Positions 25,701 through 35,259 of a stretch of DNA of 64,000 nt are shown one piece after another. The stretch covers positions 65,829,501 through 65,893,500 of the forward strand of contig CM075354.1 in assembly GCA_037693485.1 (NCBI GenBank), given 5' to 3'. Numbering within the stretch: the stretch's first letter is position 1; each line of letters begins with the position of its first letter. The position numbers and the translations under genes were made by a program. Source of the stretch: Kitagawia praeruptora. Taxonomy: Eukaryota > Streptophyta > Magnoliopsida > Apiales > Apiaceae. The notes beneath the pieces were generated by a model, which worked only from the letters and a program-made list of their open reading frames with translations, was not told the DNA's origin and did no database searches.

Positions 25701-27628
25701 TTTTCTCTCACACCTTCCTTATGATCTCTAATATTTAATTGTCAAGATTCGCCACTGAATTCATAACACTAAAGGGGTCCAATTTCAGTTACGAACTTGC
25801 TTTTACGGTTTCGAACCACTTTTACGATTTTAACCATAACTCCTAAACCGTAAGTCCGTTGGTTTCGATTCTTGCGCCAAAACGATCTATGAATCAAGAT
25901 CTACAAGTTCATGGCAGGTCCTCAACCTTGTAAGAAACTTACAGTTTCGGACATGCTCTGTTTTTAACACCTATGTAAATTTCGACATTACGACGGCTTA
26001 AAAACGAATAATCCAATTTTCAAACAACCCAAATAATCATTCAACCAACAACCAACACTCATGGACACTATTTATCATCTTCCCCACTGTCTCAACAGGT
26101 CTTGGAGCCACAAAATATATTTTAACATTTTTATAACACCCACATAACATACACGCTCTAAATCATGCATACAAGCCATAAACACCATCAAATCTCATAT
26201 AAAACTCAGAGGTGGGTTAAGGGTTTACCTTCTTGGAAGCTCTAGGAACACTATCAAGTGTTTATAAACACTTAACAAGCCTTAGATAGTCTTTATATAG
26301 CTTAATCCTTAAGAACAAAACAAGAAAACTAGTTAATCACTTCAGAGTTACTATTCATCAGTCCAAAGAAATGCAAAACCAAGGTCCTTACTTTGCTTTT
26401 ATGGATCAGGATCCTAAAGAAGAGTTGTAGAGCATCTAACCAGCTTTCCAAAAAGCTAAAGAACACCAAATTTCATTGAGTAATGAAGGAGATATGGCCG
26501 TTAGAAAATCGGTCTAGAAATTGTCAAGCATCAAGACAGTTTGCTTCTTCAACTTGGGGAGGTGATTTGCCTAGGCTATACTACTTGGATTGCTATGAAA
26601 CTTTGAGAGAAGGGAGATATGAATTTTTCTTTAAGTTGTGTTCTTGCTTGGCAGTTTTGAAGAAATGGAGAGAAGGGAGTTTTGCTTTATGTTTTTGGTG
26701 TGTAATGATATAATGCTTGTAATATCTAGCTATATTGGATGCATCTCTTGCCTTTTAGGTTGTTAACAATCTATTGGACCAAGTGTCACCCATCTATTTG
26801 GCCACTTGTTGGCACCACAACATGCAACTCCATTTTTGGCAAAGTGCAAGTACACCACTCACTTGCTTGTTGACTTATATGTGAGTCACTTGTATCTTTA
26901 TTTTTCCACCAATTTATTTCTCTTCTATCTTGGCTCCCTACTTATCTTTTTGTCCGGTTATTACTCAATTTGATCGATCGCGCGTAGGAATGTCTCAAGG
27001 ATTTCTAGTTAGGGTTTTACTGGAAACCTTCTTAATAATAATACTATTATTCTCCATCCTCCTTTATAATTCTTGAATTTAAATTCCCTAAATCTTTTTA
27101 TAAATCCTTAAGTCTTTCAGTGTCCAGGGAAATCTTGGAGAAAATAAAAGTGCTAATTTTCTGAATCCGATATCGTTTACATACACTTATCTCGCCCCTC
27201 GATCATGAATACGAACTCAGAAATCCGTTTTGAATGCTCCTATATAGCATCGTCTAGTAATATTCTTATTTTCCACCAAAAATACTATTCATCCCTTATT
27301 CTCTTTTATTCCTTATATATTGTAAAAATGTCCTTGTTCTCTTTCGGGCGTTCCTTAACCCTTTCGCGGAACCACTGGACTAATAACAGATATCGATTTG
27401 GATGACATGAGAATATTTCTTCTACTTGGAATTTCCATATCTTATCTTTCTAGGAGATAGATTATTCTTATCTAGGTTGTCAACCCGTTGCATTCTTCCT
27501 AACATATAAACCTTAGAATCTATATCCATTCACATTCATTGTTAATACCTTGTAGTCGGAGTCACTGTTCATTCTTTCATCAATATATAAAAAAAAATTC
27601 AATTCTACCGAAAATTCGGGTTCTTACA
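22731..27628 (-). repeat. 5' LTR of Gypsy B
   Basis: 4898 bp, nearly identical to 12286-17247. The main difference is a roughly 60-bp deletion near 26608 that removes sequence present at about 16165-16225 in the other LTR. It contains the same GC-rich islet (about 23540-23650) and AT-rich palindrome array (about 23985-24915). Confidence 0.93.
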
Positions 27629-27660
27629 CTTGTTGAAAAGATTATCACTATCTTCTTTCC
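27629..27660 (-). pseudogene. TOP1: Topoisomerase I fragment, right of Gypsy B
   Basis: The minus strand reads KEDSDNLFNK and joins in frame, across the Gypsy B insertion, with 12285-12230. The segment begins after a possible splice acceptor (TTGTACCAAG). Bases 27629-27633 are the CTTGT target duplication, so the coding piece was continuous before Gypsy B arrived. Confidence 0.78.
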
Positions 27661-27738
27661 TTGGTACAATATTATGAGATAATCAGCAACCATGAACAAG
27701 AAATATTAAGATTTTTTACCAAAGAAAAATGCAGTGCA

Positions 27739-27840
27739 CTGACCACTTCTTAACTGTTGGATCACCTTAAACACGGGAATTTCAACCTCTACCTCAATCT
27801 GGTATCTAATACAATCTTTACCAAGAAAGTCAAGCTGGAA
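27739..27840 (-). pseudogene. TOP1: Upstream topoisomerase I exon fragment
   Basis: The minus strand translates to FQLDFLGKDCIRYQ and then EVEVEIPVFKVIQQLRSG. The pattern FDFLGKDSIRY...VEVE..VF..I..F..G is the stretch directly upstream of the piece at 27660 in plant topoisomerase I, and the order and strand agree. The upstream part of the same open frame (IEIHLNNDFGGNDTI) I do not recognise. A donor-like GTCAGT follows. Catalytic regions of the enzyme are absent, so no enzyme can be made. Confidence 0.75.
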
Positions 27841-27982
27841 TATCGTATCATTGCCACCGAAGTCATTATTGAGATGTATCTCAATTCTCACATTACTAGA
27901 CTTTGAAGGTAAACAGCAACATTAGATGTAATTATCTAGGAAATATATTGCATAAAAATCAAATCACTTGCAAGGATTGCAC

Positions 27983-28075
27983 CTCAAACTTGGGAATCTT
28001 TCTTCTAGTTCCTCCCTCAAATGTAAGAACAGGTAGAAATGCCAATGCATGTCCTTTTATGTCTACAAGAAAGTT
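27983..28075 (-). pseudogene. Exon-like segment of unknown origin in the CACTA
   Basis: On the minus strand, TGCAG/AACTTT opens and TTTGAG/GTGCAA closes a 93-bp, 31-codon open segment (NFLVDIKGHALAFLPVL, then TFEGGTRRKIPKFE). The acceptor and donor look plausible and the phase is zero at both ends. I do not recognise the protein. The lengths and position suggest another captured exon. Confidence 0.4.
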
Positions 28076-29652
28076 CTGCATGTCAAAAAATAGACAGGAG
28101 AGGGATGTTAAATTCATTTAGTAATACTAGCACCAACTTTTTCAATATGATTCCAGGAAAATGAAACTTTGTCTTTAAACCAAACTAACTTGCATTCATT
28201 ACTTTAAATATGTCATTAAAAGATATATCTGAAAATGAAATAAATAAATTGACCCAACTTAATATATAGATTATAAAAGTTCAAGCCTACTTAATTAATT
28301 TCAAAACAATTCAAGTAATTCTAAGCTCTAGATTAACTTTTAAGTAAGATTTTTAATTTTTGAACTATTAAAATTTTTACTATTAGCCAAAATAGAAATC
28401 TACAGCTAAACACCTGCTCCTGAGAATATATGAAGCATAAACATAATAATTAGATAAAGGAAATTCCAAAATTAGAAAACTGCAAGTAACAGGAGATAAT
28501 TGCCGCTAGCAACAAAAGTAATTACATACTCCAGCATGTGTAGTTGGATCGAGCCCGTTTAATGGTGTATATTCAGAATCTGATGGAGGTCGATGTACCA
28601 GGAATTGACAAATCTTGGTAGCAATTCATAAATAACTGTTAAACAATGCAAAATGTATATGTAAAAACATATTTTATGAAAACCCTAGCGTGACAGATGT
28701 GATATCAAATAGTAAAAATCCTCTGAAACCTGAGATAGGCAGCACATCGAAGGCAAACCGAGAAAGAAGTCTATCTAATCCAGAACTTGTTATGAATAAT
28801 TAAATAACTGTATATAATTAAGAACATTATGCCAAACTTACCAAAAGGCGCACCTCCCAAATCATCTGCAATGATGCTGCATAAGTAAATAAACCAGATT
28901 ATTTTCATTCCCATAAATATTCAAGCTTTATGTTTGGATGGCTCTTTATATTTGTAAAGTAAAATAGGATTGTCTTCATGTAGTTAGCACATGTGCAATA
29001 TCAATTGCCTCCTTAGATTATCAAGGATATGGAAATACTGAACATCGGTCAGAAACTCAGATTTCAGAAATGGGCATTTGTCCGTTCTGGCTAGAAGTAT
29101 ATTATGTTTATTACTCAAAAGTTTTATTGTCTAAAGGTACATATACATGAATATTAAATCCTAGGTACATATACATGAACATATTTTCGGGCATGTAATT
29201 TGTTTGGGAAATAGCAATATAGCATTAGAGTGCTAATCCTAGGTACATCACGATTAAGCCCTGCTTAACAAAAGAGCACACAATATTAAATCAATTCCAA
29301 AAATGTCACATCACCTAAAGTTCAACACATATATAAGTAATACTAACACGCTCAAAAACACATTTCAAGGTTTCTATCAATTCTGACCACTACCTACATA
29401 TGTGGTCAAATGACAGTCAAAGAAGATTAGAAGAATTAAGGGTTCCCAGAGGACACTAGACATATACTCCTTTCTATGTCAAATTCCAAAAACATTAAAA
29501 TTTTAGTATACAATTTAAGAGACAATTGTTTTTAAAAAAAAATCAGCATTTGAACTTGTACTTAAAAAAATAAAAAAATAATAAGCCACTTAACTCCTTA
29601 AGATCAAAACAAAAAGAGAGAGAGAAAAGATAGAAGAAATATTTATTTATAC
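28076..29652 (-). other. AT-rich CACTA interior with possible further exon scraps
   Basis: About 1.6 kb, mostly AT-rich and intron-like. Short minus-strand open pieces may be exons: around 28535-28620 (QFLVHRPPSDSEYTPLNGL) and around 28725-28790 (SSGLDRLLSRFAFDVLPIS), plus a small one at 28841-28865 between CAG and GTAAGT. I cannot assign any of them to a family. Confidence 0.3.
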
Positions 29653-29753
29653 CTTGAATAGTTTTTTGACAAGCTCGGGAGAAGAATTCCAAGGTTGCAT
29701 GGATAAGGGCTGCTTCATGGCAACAGATTCTGGAGGAAACTTGGCCAGCAAAT
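29653..29753 (-). pseudogene. Exon-like fragment, possibly from a DDT-domain protein
   Basis: A 101-bp minus-strand segment lies between acceptor TTCCATCAG and donor GTATAA. One frame reads LLAKFPPESVAMKQPL and then QPWNSSPELVKKLFK. This resembles the region in front of a DDT domain in plant chromatin-remodelling partners, recalled only weakly. The alternative frame is also open, so the identity is uncertain. It sits between the eS25 and topoisomerase fragments on the same strand. Confidence 0.35.
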
Positions 29754-30461
29754 CTGATGGAAAACCAAAATTTAATTAATATTGCAATTAGATTGTTGGC
29801 ATATAGGTGCATCTGCAATTTCAGTAAAAGCACCATGTCCAGCTATTAGATCACCAATGCATCGAAAGGCGTAAAAACAATTATGTGCTCTGTTTGTCTA
29901 GAATAGAGTTAATTAGTTTGAAAATTAATGAGTGTGCAAGTAGAAAAATAGGCCAAACGTAGGCGTGCAAGTCTTAGAATCACTCTGAGCACAGCTTCTT
30001 TACATTCAAATTCAGCTAGTATGAGCAACAATCTTTAACAATTTTACAATGGATAGCATTAATACCTTGACGAGAGTGCAGTCTTGGCAGGTATCATTGT
30101 CAATACAGCCCGTCCAAAACAAGAAGACTTTAAATATTACATAAATATTACATGATTTTTAATAATTGGTACCATGACTTTAAAAAATACTTTAAAGAAG
30201 AAAGTAATATAAAGGTTTAGTACTTCCAGGGAAACAAAAGCTATATTAACAAAGACCATACACCTTCACCAATTCAACTAATTCAGTCTAATTAAACTAA
30301 GAAAGTCTCATATGAATCAAATCAGATACCTTCATTCTAATATAAATAACTAGGTATAAAAAAAACAGCAAAAAACAATGGAGCAACCCTCAACCACCGA
30401 GGCACTTGACACTAATACAGCTAAATAGACAGAACAAATATAGGATTTAGGTTTGACTTAC

Positions 30462-30596
30462 CCTCAAACGATCAGAAAGGATAGATGGAGTGATGAGCTT
30501 GGACTTTGGAACTTCAGAGAGAAGCTTATCATAGGTGGCCTTGTCAAACAACACCATGTTGTTCACCTTTTCCTTTTGCTTTCCTTTGCTCCACTT
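30462..30596 (-). pseudogene. RPS25: Captured exon of ribosomal protein eS25
   Basis: The 135-bp minus-strand segment encodes [20 protein letters not shown] followed by [18 protein letters not shown] and ILSDRLR. This is the central exon of eS25 (RPS25) of the 40S ribosomal subunit, in a family of about 108 residues. It is bordered by a good acceptor (GACTGCAG) and donor (AGG/GTAAGT), so it could still be spliced. The basic N-terminal and the C-terminal exons are not present nearby. It has no stop, so the copy may be fairly recent or constrained. Function on its own is unlikely. Confidence 0.9.
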
Positions 30597-31119
30597 CTGC
30601 AGTCATTATCAATTTAATCTATTAATAATTAAAACATCATAATTAATAATTTATATACAAGTACATATAGCTTATACATTTGCCTCTTATTCAATTTTTC
30701 TACAATATTTTAGTGATAGGGGAAGACTCGGGGATTCTGTTCAGTAGGGACTTGGTACATAGCAATAGAAAGTAGAAAAACAAAGTAGTATTAACTTCAC
30801 CAAGACTCGAATTTATATCAATTAGGACTAAATTTTACATTTTGAGAAAAACAATCTGAATTTAGCAAGGTGCAAGCCTCGTCAACACACTTTCAACAAA
30901 TTCTTCTTATCCGCATAATAATTAGATAGAAATTTATTAATCCTAGATAGAAACAATGTCAAGTTCAAAGAGATGAGAGGGTTGTATTTAATTAACATGA
31001 ATAGATATGAAGATACAACACAAAACCAAGTACAAAATCAATCTCTAATAACCAAATTCAACCAAAACCAAGTACAAAATCATAACCCTAATTTTAATAC
31101 CCAATCAAAGTTTGTTAAC

Positions 31120-31206
31120 CTTTGCTAGTGGCAGAGAAGAAGAAAGCTTATCCAGAAGTAGCGGAATGGCAAATGGCTCAAACAGAGGTGTGGAAGCAAA
31201 AGCCAT
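31120..31206 (-). pseudogene. MMS19: Captured exon of MMS19
   Basis: The minus strand opens after acceptor CATCTTCTAG at ATG (31206) and encodes MAFASTPLFEPFAIPLLLDK and then LSSSLPLAK, 29 codons, closing at donor AAG/GTTAAC. The LFEPFAIPLLL.KLSSSLP.AK segment is characteristic of the N-terminal HEAT-repeat part of MMS19, a scaffold of the cytosolic iron-sulfur cluster targeting complex. Full MMS19 is over 1000 residues, so this is one exon only. It lies between the 14-3-3 and eS25 fragments, on the same strand. Confidence 0.72.
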
Positions 31207-31304
31207 CTAGAAGATGAATAAAACAAAGTAAGATTTTAAAAAAGAAAACCAAAGAGAATATTTTTAGATTACGACAACATACTAATTATCAGGTAAGATT
31301 TACT

Positions 31305-31415
31305 ATACCTATAATAATCACCAGTCGACGCCGCACCTATAAGTTTCGAATCAAGCAACTTCAAAATTCCATCACAGATCCCGGAGAGTTCGTTCTCGGT
31401 CTTAGATCTATAGTC
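31305..31415 (-). pseudogene. Captured 14-3-3 protein fragment
   Basis: The minus strand encodes [20 protein letters not shown], then [13 protein letters not shown], then YYRY. This is helix 4 and the start of helix 5 of a plant 14-3-3 phosphopeptide-binding protein. The residues normally between the STGD and DYHRY motifs are missing; the loss runs between two GGTGATTA-like direct repeats and stays in frame. Upstream (31440-31600) the minus strand is CT-rich and resembles a plant 5' UTR, with an ATG at 31451. It is the first fragment of the minus-strand series. Confidence 0.82.
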
Positions 31416-31814
31416 ACAAATACTAATCGGAAAGAAGAAATGTTTATTCAATTGGTACCAATTGGAGGTGTAGAGTTGGTAAATTGAATTTGTGGAGAGA
31501 ATTTGAGGAGAGGGTATGAAGAAAGAGGGTTTGTCGAGAAAGAGAGTAGAGTAGAGAGGGCAGAGTGTTTTTGGGGAAATTAGGTTAAGTGTTTTGGGTA
31601 TATCTTAAAATTTGGTTAAGAGGGAAATTGTCCGCCCAAAATTTCATTTCTCCGCCTAAAATTTCACCTCAAATTCTAAATGTTCATCATCTGCTAACAT
31701 AAATTATTTTGGGTATTTTAAATTTTTTTGTTTGGAATATCAAATTTAATGTTCAAAATTATTTTTTTATCAGGTTAATGTCTTACATTTAAATTTATAA
31801 AATTTTAGAAAAAC

Positions 31815-32330
31815 TAAAAACATCTCGACATCCGTACGATTGGGACGTTATAAAACCAAACCAAATACATCTAGCAAATTTTTCGAAAATTTACCACTTC
31901 ACTAAAATCGTTATATCTCGACATCTGTCCAATTGGAACATCGAAAAAAGAATTTAAAAAAAATAGTTTCATCATTCCGGACAAGACTAGTTAAAAGGAA
32001 AGTCTACTAACCGGTTTGACCGTTATAAAAACCAAACCAAATACATCTAGCAAATTTTTGAAAATTTACCACTTCACTAAAATCGTTATATCTCGACATC
32101 CGTACGATTGGAACGTCAAAAAAAAATTTAAAAAAATAGTTTCATCATTCCGGACAAGACTAGTTAAAAGAAAAGTCTACTTTGACCGGTTTGACCGTTA
32201 TAAAACCAAACCAAATACATCTAGCAAATTTTTCGAAAATTTACCACTTCACTAAAATCGTTATATCTCGACATCCGTACGATTGGAACGTCGAAAAAAG
32301 AATTTAAAAAAAATAGTTTCATCAATCTGG
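31815..32330. repeat. Three tandem repeats of about 175 bp in the CACTA
   Basis: The marker ACCAAACCAAATACATCTAG starts at 31855, 32031 and 32205, giving periods of 176 and 174 bp. Each unit also has ATCTCGACATC, ATTGG.ACGT and TTCATCATTCCGGACAAGAC. The array lies just inside the right subterminal region. Open frames across it are accidental. Confidence 0.85.
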
Positions 32331-32339
32331 TAAGAGAAG

Positions 32340-33194
32340 TATCTAATGCAACGCTTTTAAAGGCAAATGCAACACCTTTTTCACCTACTGCAACGCTTCT
32401 GCCACGTCAGCAATTGTGGGCCCCACATCTGCCACGTCTGCAATTGTGGGCCCCACACGTGCCACGTCAGCATCTGGGAGCCTCCTGCCACGTCACCCTG
32501 GTGGGCCCCACATTTACACGTCACCTAGGTGGGTCCCACAACTGCCACGTAAGCATTTAATAAAAATTTAAAAATAGCTAATGCAACGCTTTTAAAGGCA
32601 AATGCAACACCTTTTTCACCTAATGCAACGCTACTGCCACGTCAGTCAATGCCACATCAGCAAATGTGGGCCCAACATCTGCCATGTCAGCAGTTGTGGA
32701 CCCCACACTTGCCACGTCAGCATCTGTGGGCCTCTGCCACCACACTGCCACGTCACCCTGGTGGGTCCCACAACTGCCACGTAAGCATTTATTAAAAATT
32801 CAAAAATATCTAATGCAACGCTTTTAAACAGCAAATGCAACACCTCTTTCACCTAATGCAACGCTTCTGCCACGTCAACCCATGACACGTCAGCAAATGT
32901 GGGTCCCACATTTGCCATGTCAGCAATTATGGGCCCCACACTTGCCACGTCAGCAAATGCCACGTCAGCACGTGTGGACCCCACTGCTGCCACGTCAGCA
33001 CTTTTTTAAATTAAAAAATATCTAATGCAACGCCTGTTGTTAGTGTGGAATTATGTGAAACACCGTGGATCAAATGCAACACTAAATTATATGTAATGCA
33101 ACACCAGTTCAAGTTCTGTTTAGTTAGAGCCAAAATTTCATACCTAACGAAACACTTTCACTGAAACACTTTCTAAAAGCGTTGCATATTAGCA
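32340..33194. repeat. Right subterminal repeats of the CACTA
   Basis: About fifteen GCCACGTCAGCA-like units occur, many followed by GTGGGCCCCAC. They alternate with TAATGCAACGCTTTTAAAGG and AAATGCAACACC units at about 32343, 32580, 32810 and 33020. Both motif types keep the same orientation as in the left array, so the subterminal arrays are direct while the terminal repeats are inverted. Confidence 0.82.
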
Positions 33195-33208
33195 TTTATG
33201 GCGTAGTG
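33195..33208 (-). repeat. Right terminal inverted repeat of the CACTA
   Basis: TTTATGGCGTAGTG is the exact reverse complement of 11357-11370. The duplicated TGT follows at 33209-33211. Confidence 0.95.
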
Positions 33209-33211
33209 TGT

Positions 33212-35154
33212 GCGTGTTAAAGATTCTGATAGGGACAAGCTTGATACAAAAGCAAAGAAGTGTATCTTCATTGGTTATGGCTCAGATGATATGGGTTACC
33301 GTTTCTGGGATGAACTAACGAAGAAGGTTGTTAGAAGTAGAGATGTTACTTTTAATGAAAGTGTAGTGTACAAGGATAAGCTTGCAGTCGATTCTGAGTT
33401 TACAAAAGAAAAACCTGAGAAAGAGAAAGCAGTGCTTGAAGATATTACCGAAGATAATCTTGCAGGAAGTAGTGGGAGTTTGGGGAATGGTGATGACACA
33501 GTTCCAGTTACTCCACAGGCTGAGGTAAGAAGATCTAGCAGAATTGTGAGGCCACCACAAAGATTTGCTCCTTCAGCATATTATATGTTATTGACCGAGG
33601 ATGGAGAGCCTCAATGTTATTCAGAGGCAGTTCAGGTGGATGATTCAGTTCAGTGAAAATCAGCCATGGAAGAAGAGATGAGTTCTCTTGAGAAGAATGA
33701 AACTTGGTCTTTAACAGAATTACCAGCAGAAAAGAAGGCTTTACAGAATAAGTGGGTGTTCCGGGTCAAAGAAGAACCTAATGGCAGGAAGAGATACAAG
33801 GCGAGGTTAGTAGTCAAGGGTTATCAACAAAAAAGGGTATTGACTATACTGATATATTTTCTCCGGTTGTTAAGATGACTACTGTTAGAATTATGCTAAG
33901 TATTGTGGCTGCAGAGGAGTTACATCTAGAGCAACTAGATGTTAAGACCGCGTTCTTACATGATGATCTTGAGGAAGACATCTACATGGTATAGCTAGAG
34001 GGATTTCAGGTAGCTGGGAAAGAAAACCTTGTTTGCAAGCTTATAAAAAGCTTGTATGGTTTGAAGCAAGCGCCAAGACAATGGTACTTGAAGTTTGACA
34101 GCTTTATGATGAAGAATGGATACACTAGGAGTGATATGGATCATTGTTGTTATTTTAAACAATTTGATTCATCTTATATCATATTGTTATTGTATGTTGA
34201 TGACATGTTGATAGCAAGATCAAACATGAGGGAAATCAACATGTTAAAGAGACAAATGTCTGAGGAGTTTGAGATGAAGGATATGGGTGCAGCAAAACAA
34301 ATACTTGGTATGAGCATCATAAGGGATAGATCTGAAGGTACTTTGAAATTATCTCAAGAGAAGTATATTGAGAAAGTGTTGCAGAAATTCAGTGTCCAGG
34401 ATGCGAAGACCAGAAGTACACCGTTGGCGACTCATTTTAATCTCACGAAGAAGCAGTCACCTAAAACGGATGAAGGCAAGAAAGATATGGCTAAAGTTCC
34501 GTATGCATCTATAGTTGGTAGTTTGATGTATGCTATGGTAAGTACAAGGCCAGATATTGCTCATGCAGTGGGAGTTGTTAGCAGGTTCATGTCTAATCCA
34601 GGAAGAGAGCATTGGGAAACAGTCAAGTGGCTGTTGCGCTACTTGAAAGGCACATCCAAGGTTGCATTATGTTTCAGCAAGAAAGATGTTATCTTGGAAG
34701 GGTTCTCTGATGCAGATTTGGGTGGATGTTTGGATACAAGAAAAAGTACTACGGGATATATTTCACGTTGGGTGGCACAGCAGTTAGTTGGATGTCTCGA
34801 CTTCAAAAGAGTGTTGCTCTTTCAACCACAGAAGCAGAATATATGGCTATCTTTGAAGCTAGCAAGGAGATGATTTGGTTGAAGAATTTTCTCGAGGAGT
34901 TGGGCAAGAAACAAGCGGATAGTGTTTTGTATAGCGACAGTCAAAGTCCTATTCATCTTGTGAAGAATCCTGTGTTTCATGCTAGGACGAAGCATATACA
35001 GCTAAGATATCACTTTACAAGAGAGTTGATTAGCAATGGTACTTTGTCCTTGAAGAAAATCCTTGGTTCAAAGAATCCTGCAGATATGTTGACTAAGGTG
35101 GTTACTAATGAAAAGTTGAAGCTTTGCATAGCTTCAACTGGCCTTCAGAATTGA
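33212..35154 (+). pseudogene. Copia2 reverse transcriptase/RNase H half
   Basis: This continues the frame cut at 11356, starting RVKDSDRDKLDTKAKKCIFIGYG, the integrase C-terminal region. Defects are a TGA where Trp is expected (33654), a one-base frameshift in an A-run near 33830, a TAG for Gln at 33992 and a one-base frameshift near 34760. Reverse transcriptase keeps the catalytic YVDD (34193-34204), and [13 protein letters not shown] is intact. RNase H has the SDAD motif near 34706 and KHIQLRYHF near 34990. The frame stops at 35154, 94 bp before the polypurine tract. It cannot give an active enzyme. Confidence 0.92.
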
Positions 35155-35248
35155 TTGATGAGAAGGCGCTGCACTAGTTAGAGTTATTGATCGAGGGATA
35201 ATTTGTTACTAGATTTACAAGAGTGAAGCGAAGATGTGGTTAGACTCT

Positions 35249-35259
35249 AAGTGGGAGAT
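35249..35259 (+). other. Polypurine tract of Copia2
   Basis: AAGTGGGAGAT stands directly before the 3' LTR, the usual tract of this Copia group. Confidence 0.8.

Larger units (their letters stand above)
12286..27628 (-). mobile_element. Gypsy B, LTR retrotransposon with 4.9-kb LTRs and decayed interior
   Basis: Minus-strand element. In element orientation the LTR starts TGTAAGAACCC and ends GGGTGTTACA. LTR limits are 12286-17247 (4962 bp) and 22731-27628 (4898 bp). A perfect 5-bp duplication CTTGT flanks it (12281-12285 and 27629-27633). A tRNA-Met primer site follows the right (5') LTR and a polypurine tract precedes the left (3') LTR. The LTRs are close to identical except for a roughly 60-bp deletion in the right one near 26608. 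The 5.5-kb interior has only decayed Gypsy pol pieces, so the copy is non-autonomous. Confidence 0.93.
11357..33208. mobile_element. CACTA DNA transposon carrying host gene fragments (Pack-CACTA)
   Basis: The ends are CACTACGCCATAAA and its reverse complement, with a perfect 3-bp duplication TGT (11354-11356 and 33209-33211). Removing it restores the Copia2 frame across the site (SYV then RVKD). Without the nested Gypsy B it is about 6.5 kb. Both ends carry subterminal repeats. I find no transposase (TNP2/TNPA-like) reading frame; the body has minus-strand exon-like pieces of 14-3-3, MMS19, eS25 and topoisomerase I genes and unidentified exons. It therefore looks non-autonomous and moved in trans. 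Confidence 0.9.

Noticed and set aside
30062..30110. Short minus-strand piece TGCIDNDTCQDCTLVK as an ACT-domain (ACR) exon
   Set aside because: Too short and the match is only from memory; the other frame is also open, so I do not assign it.
31269..31451. A complete small gene of 60 codons at the 14-3-3 fragment
   Set aside because: Only the middle of the frame matches 14-3-3; both ends look like intron or leader sequence, so it is a captured piece.
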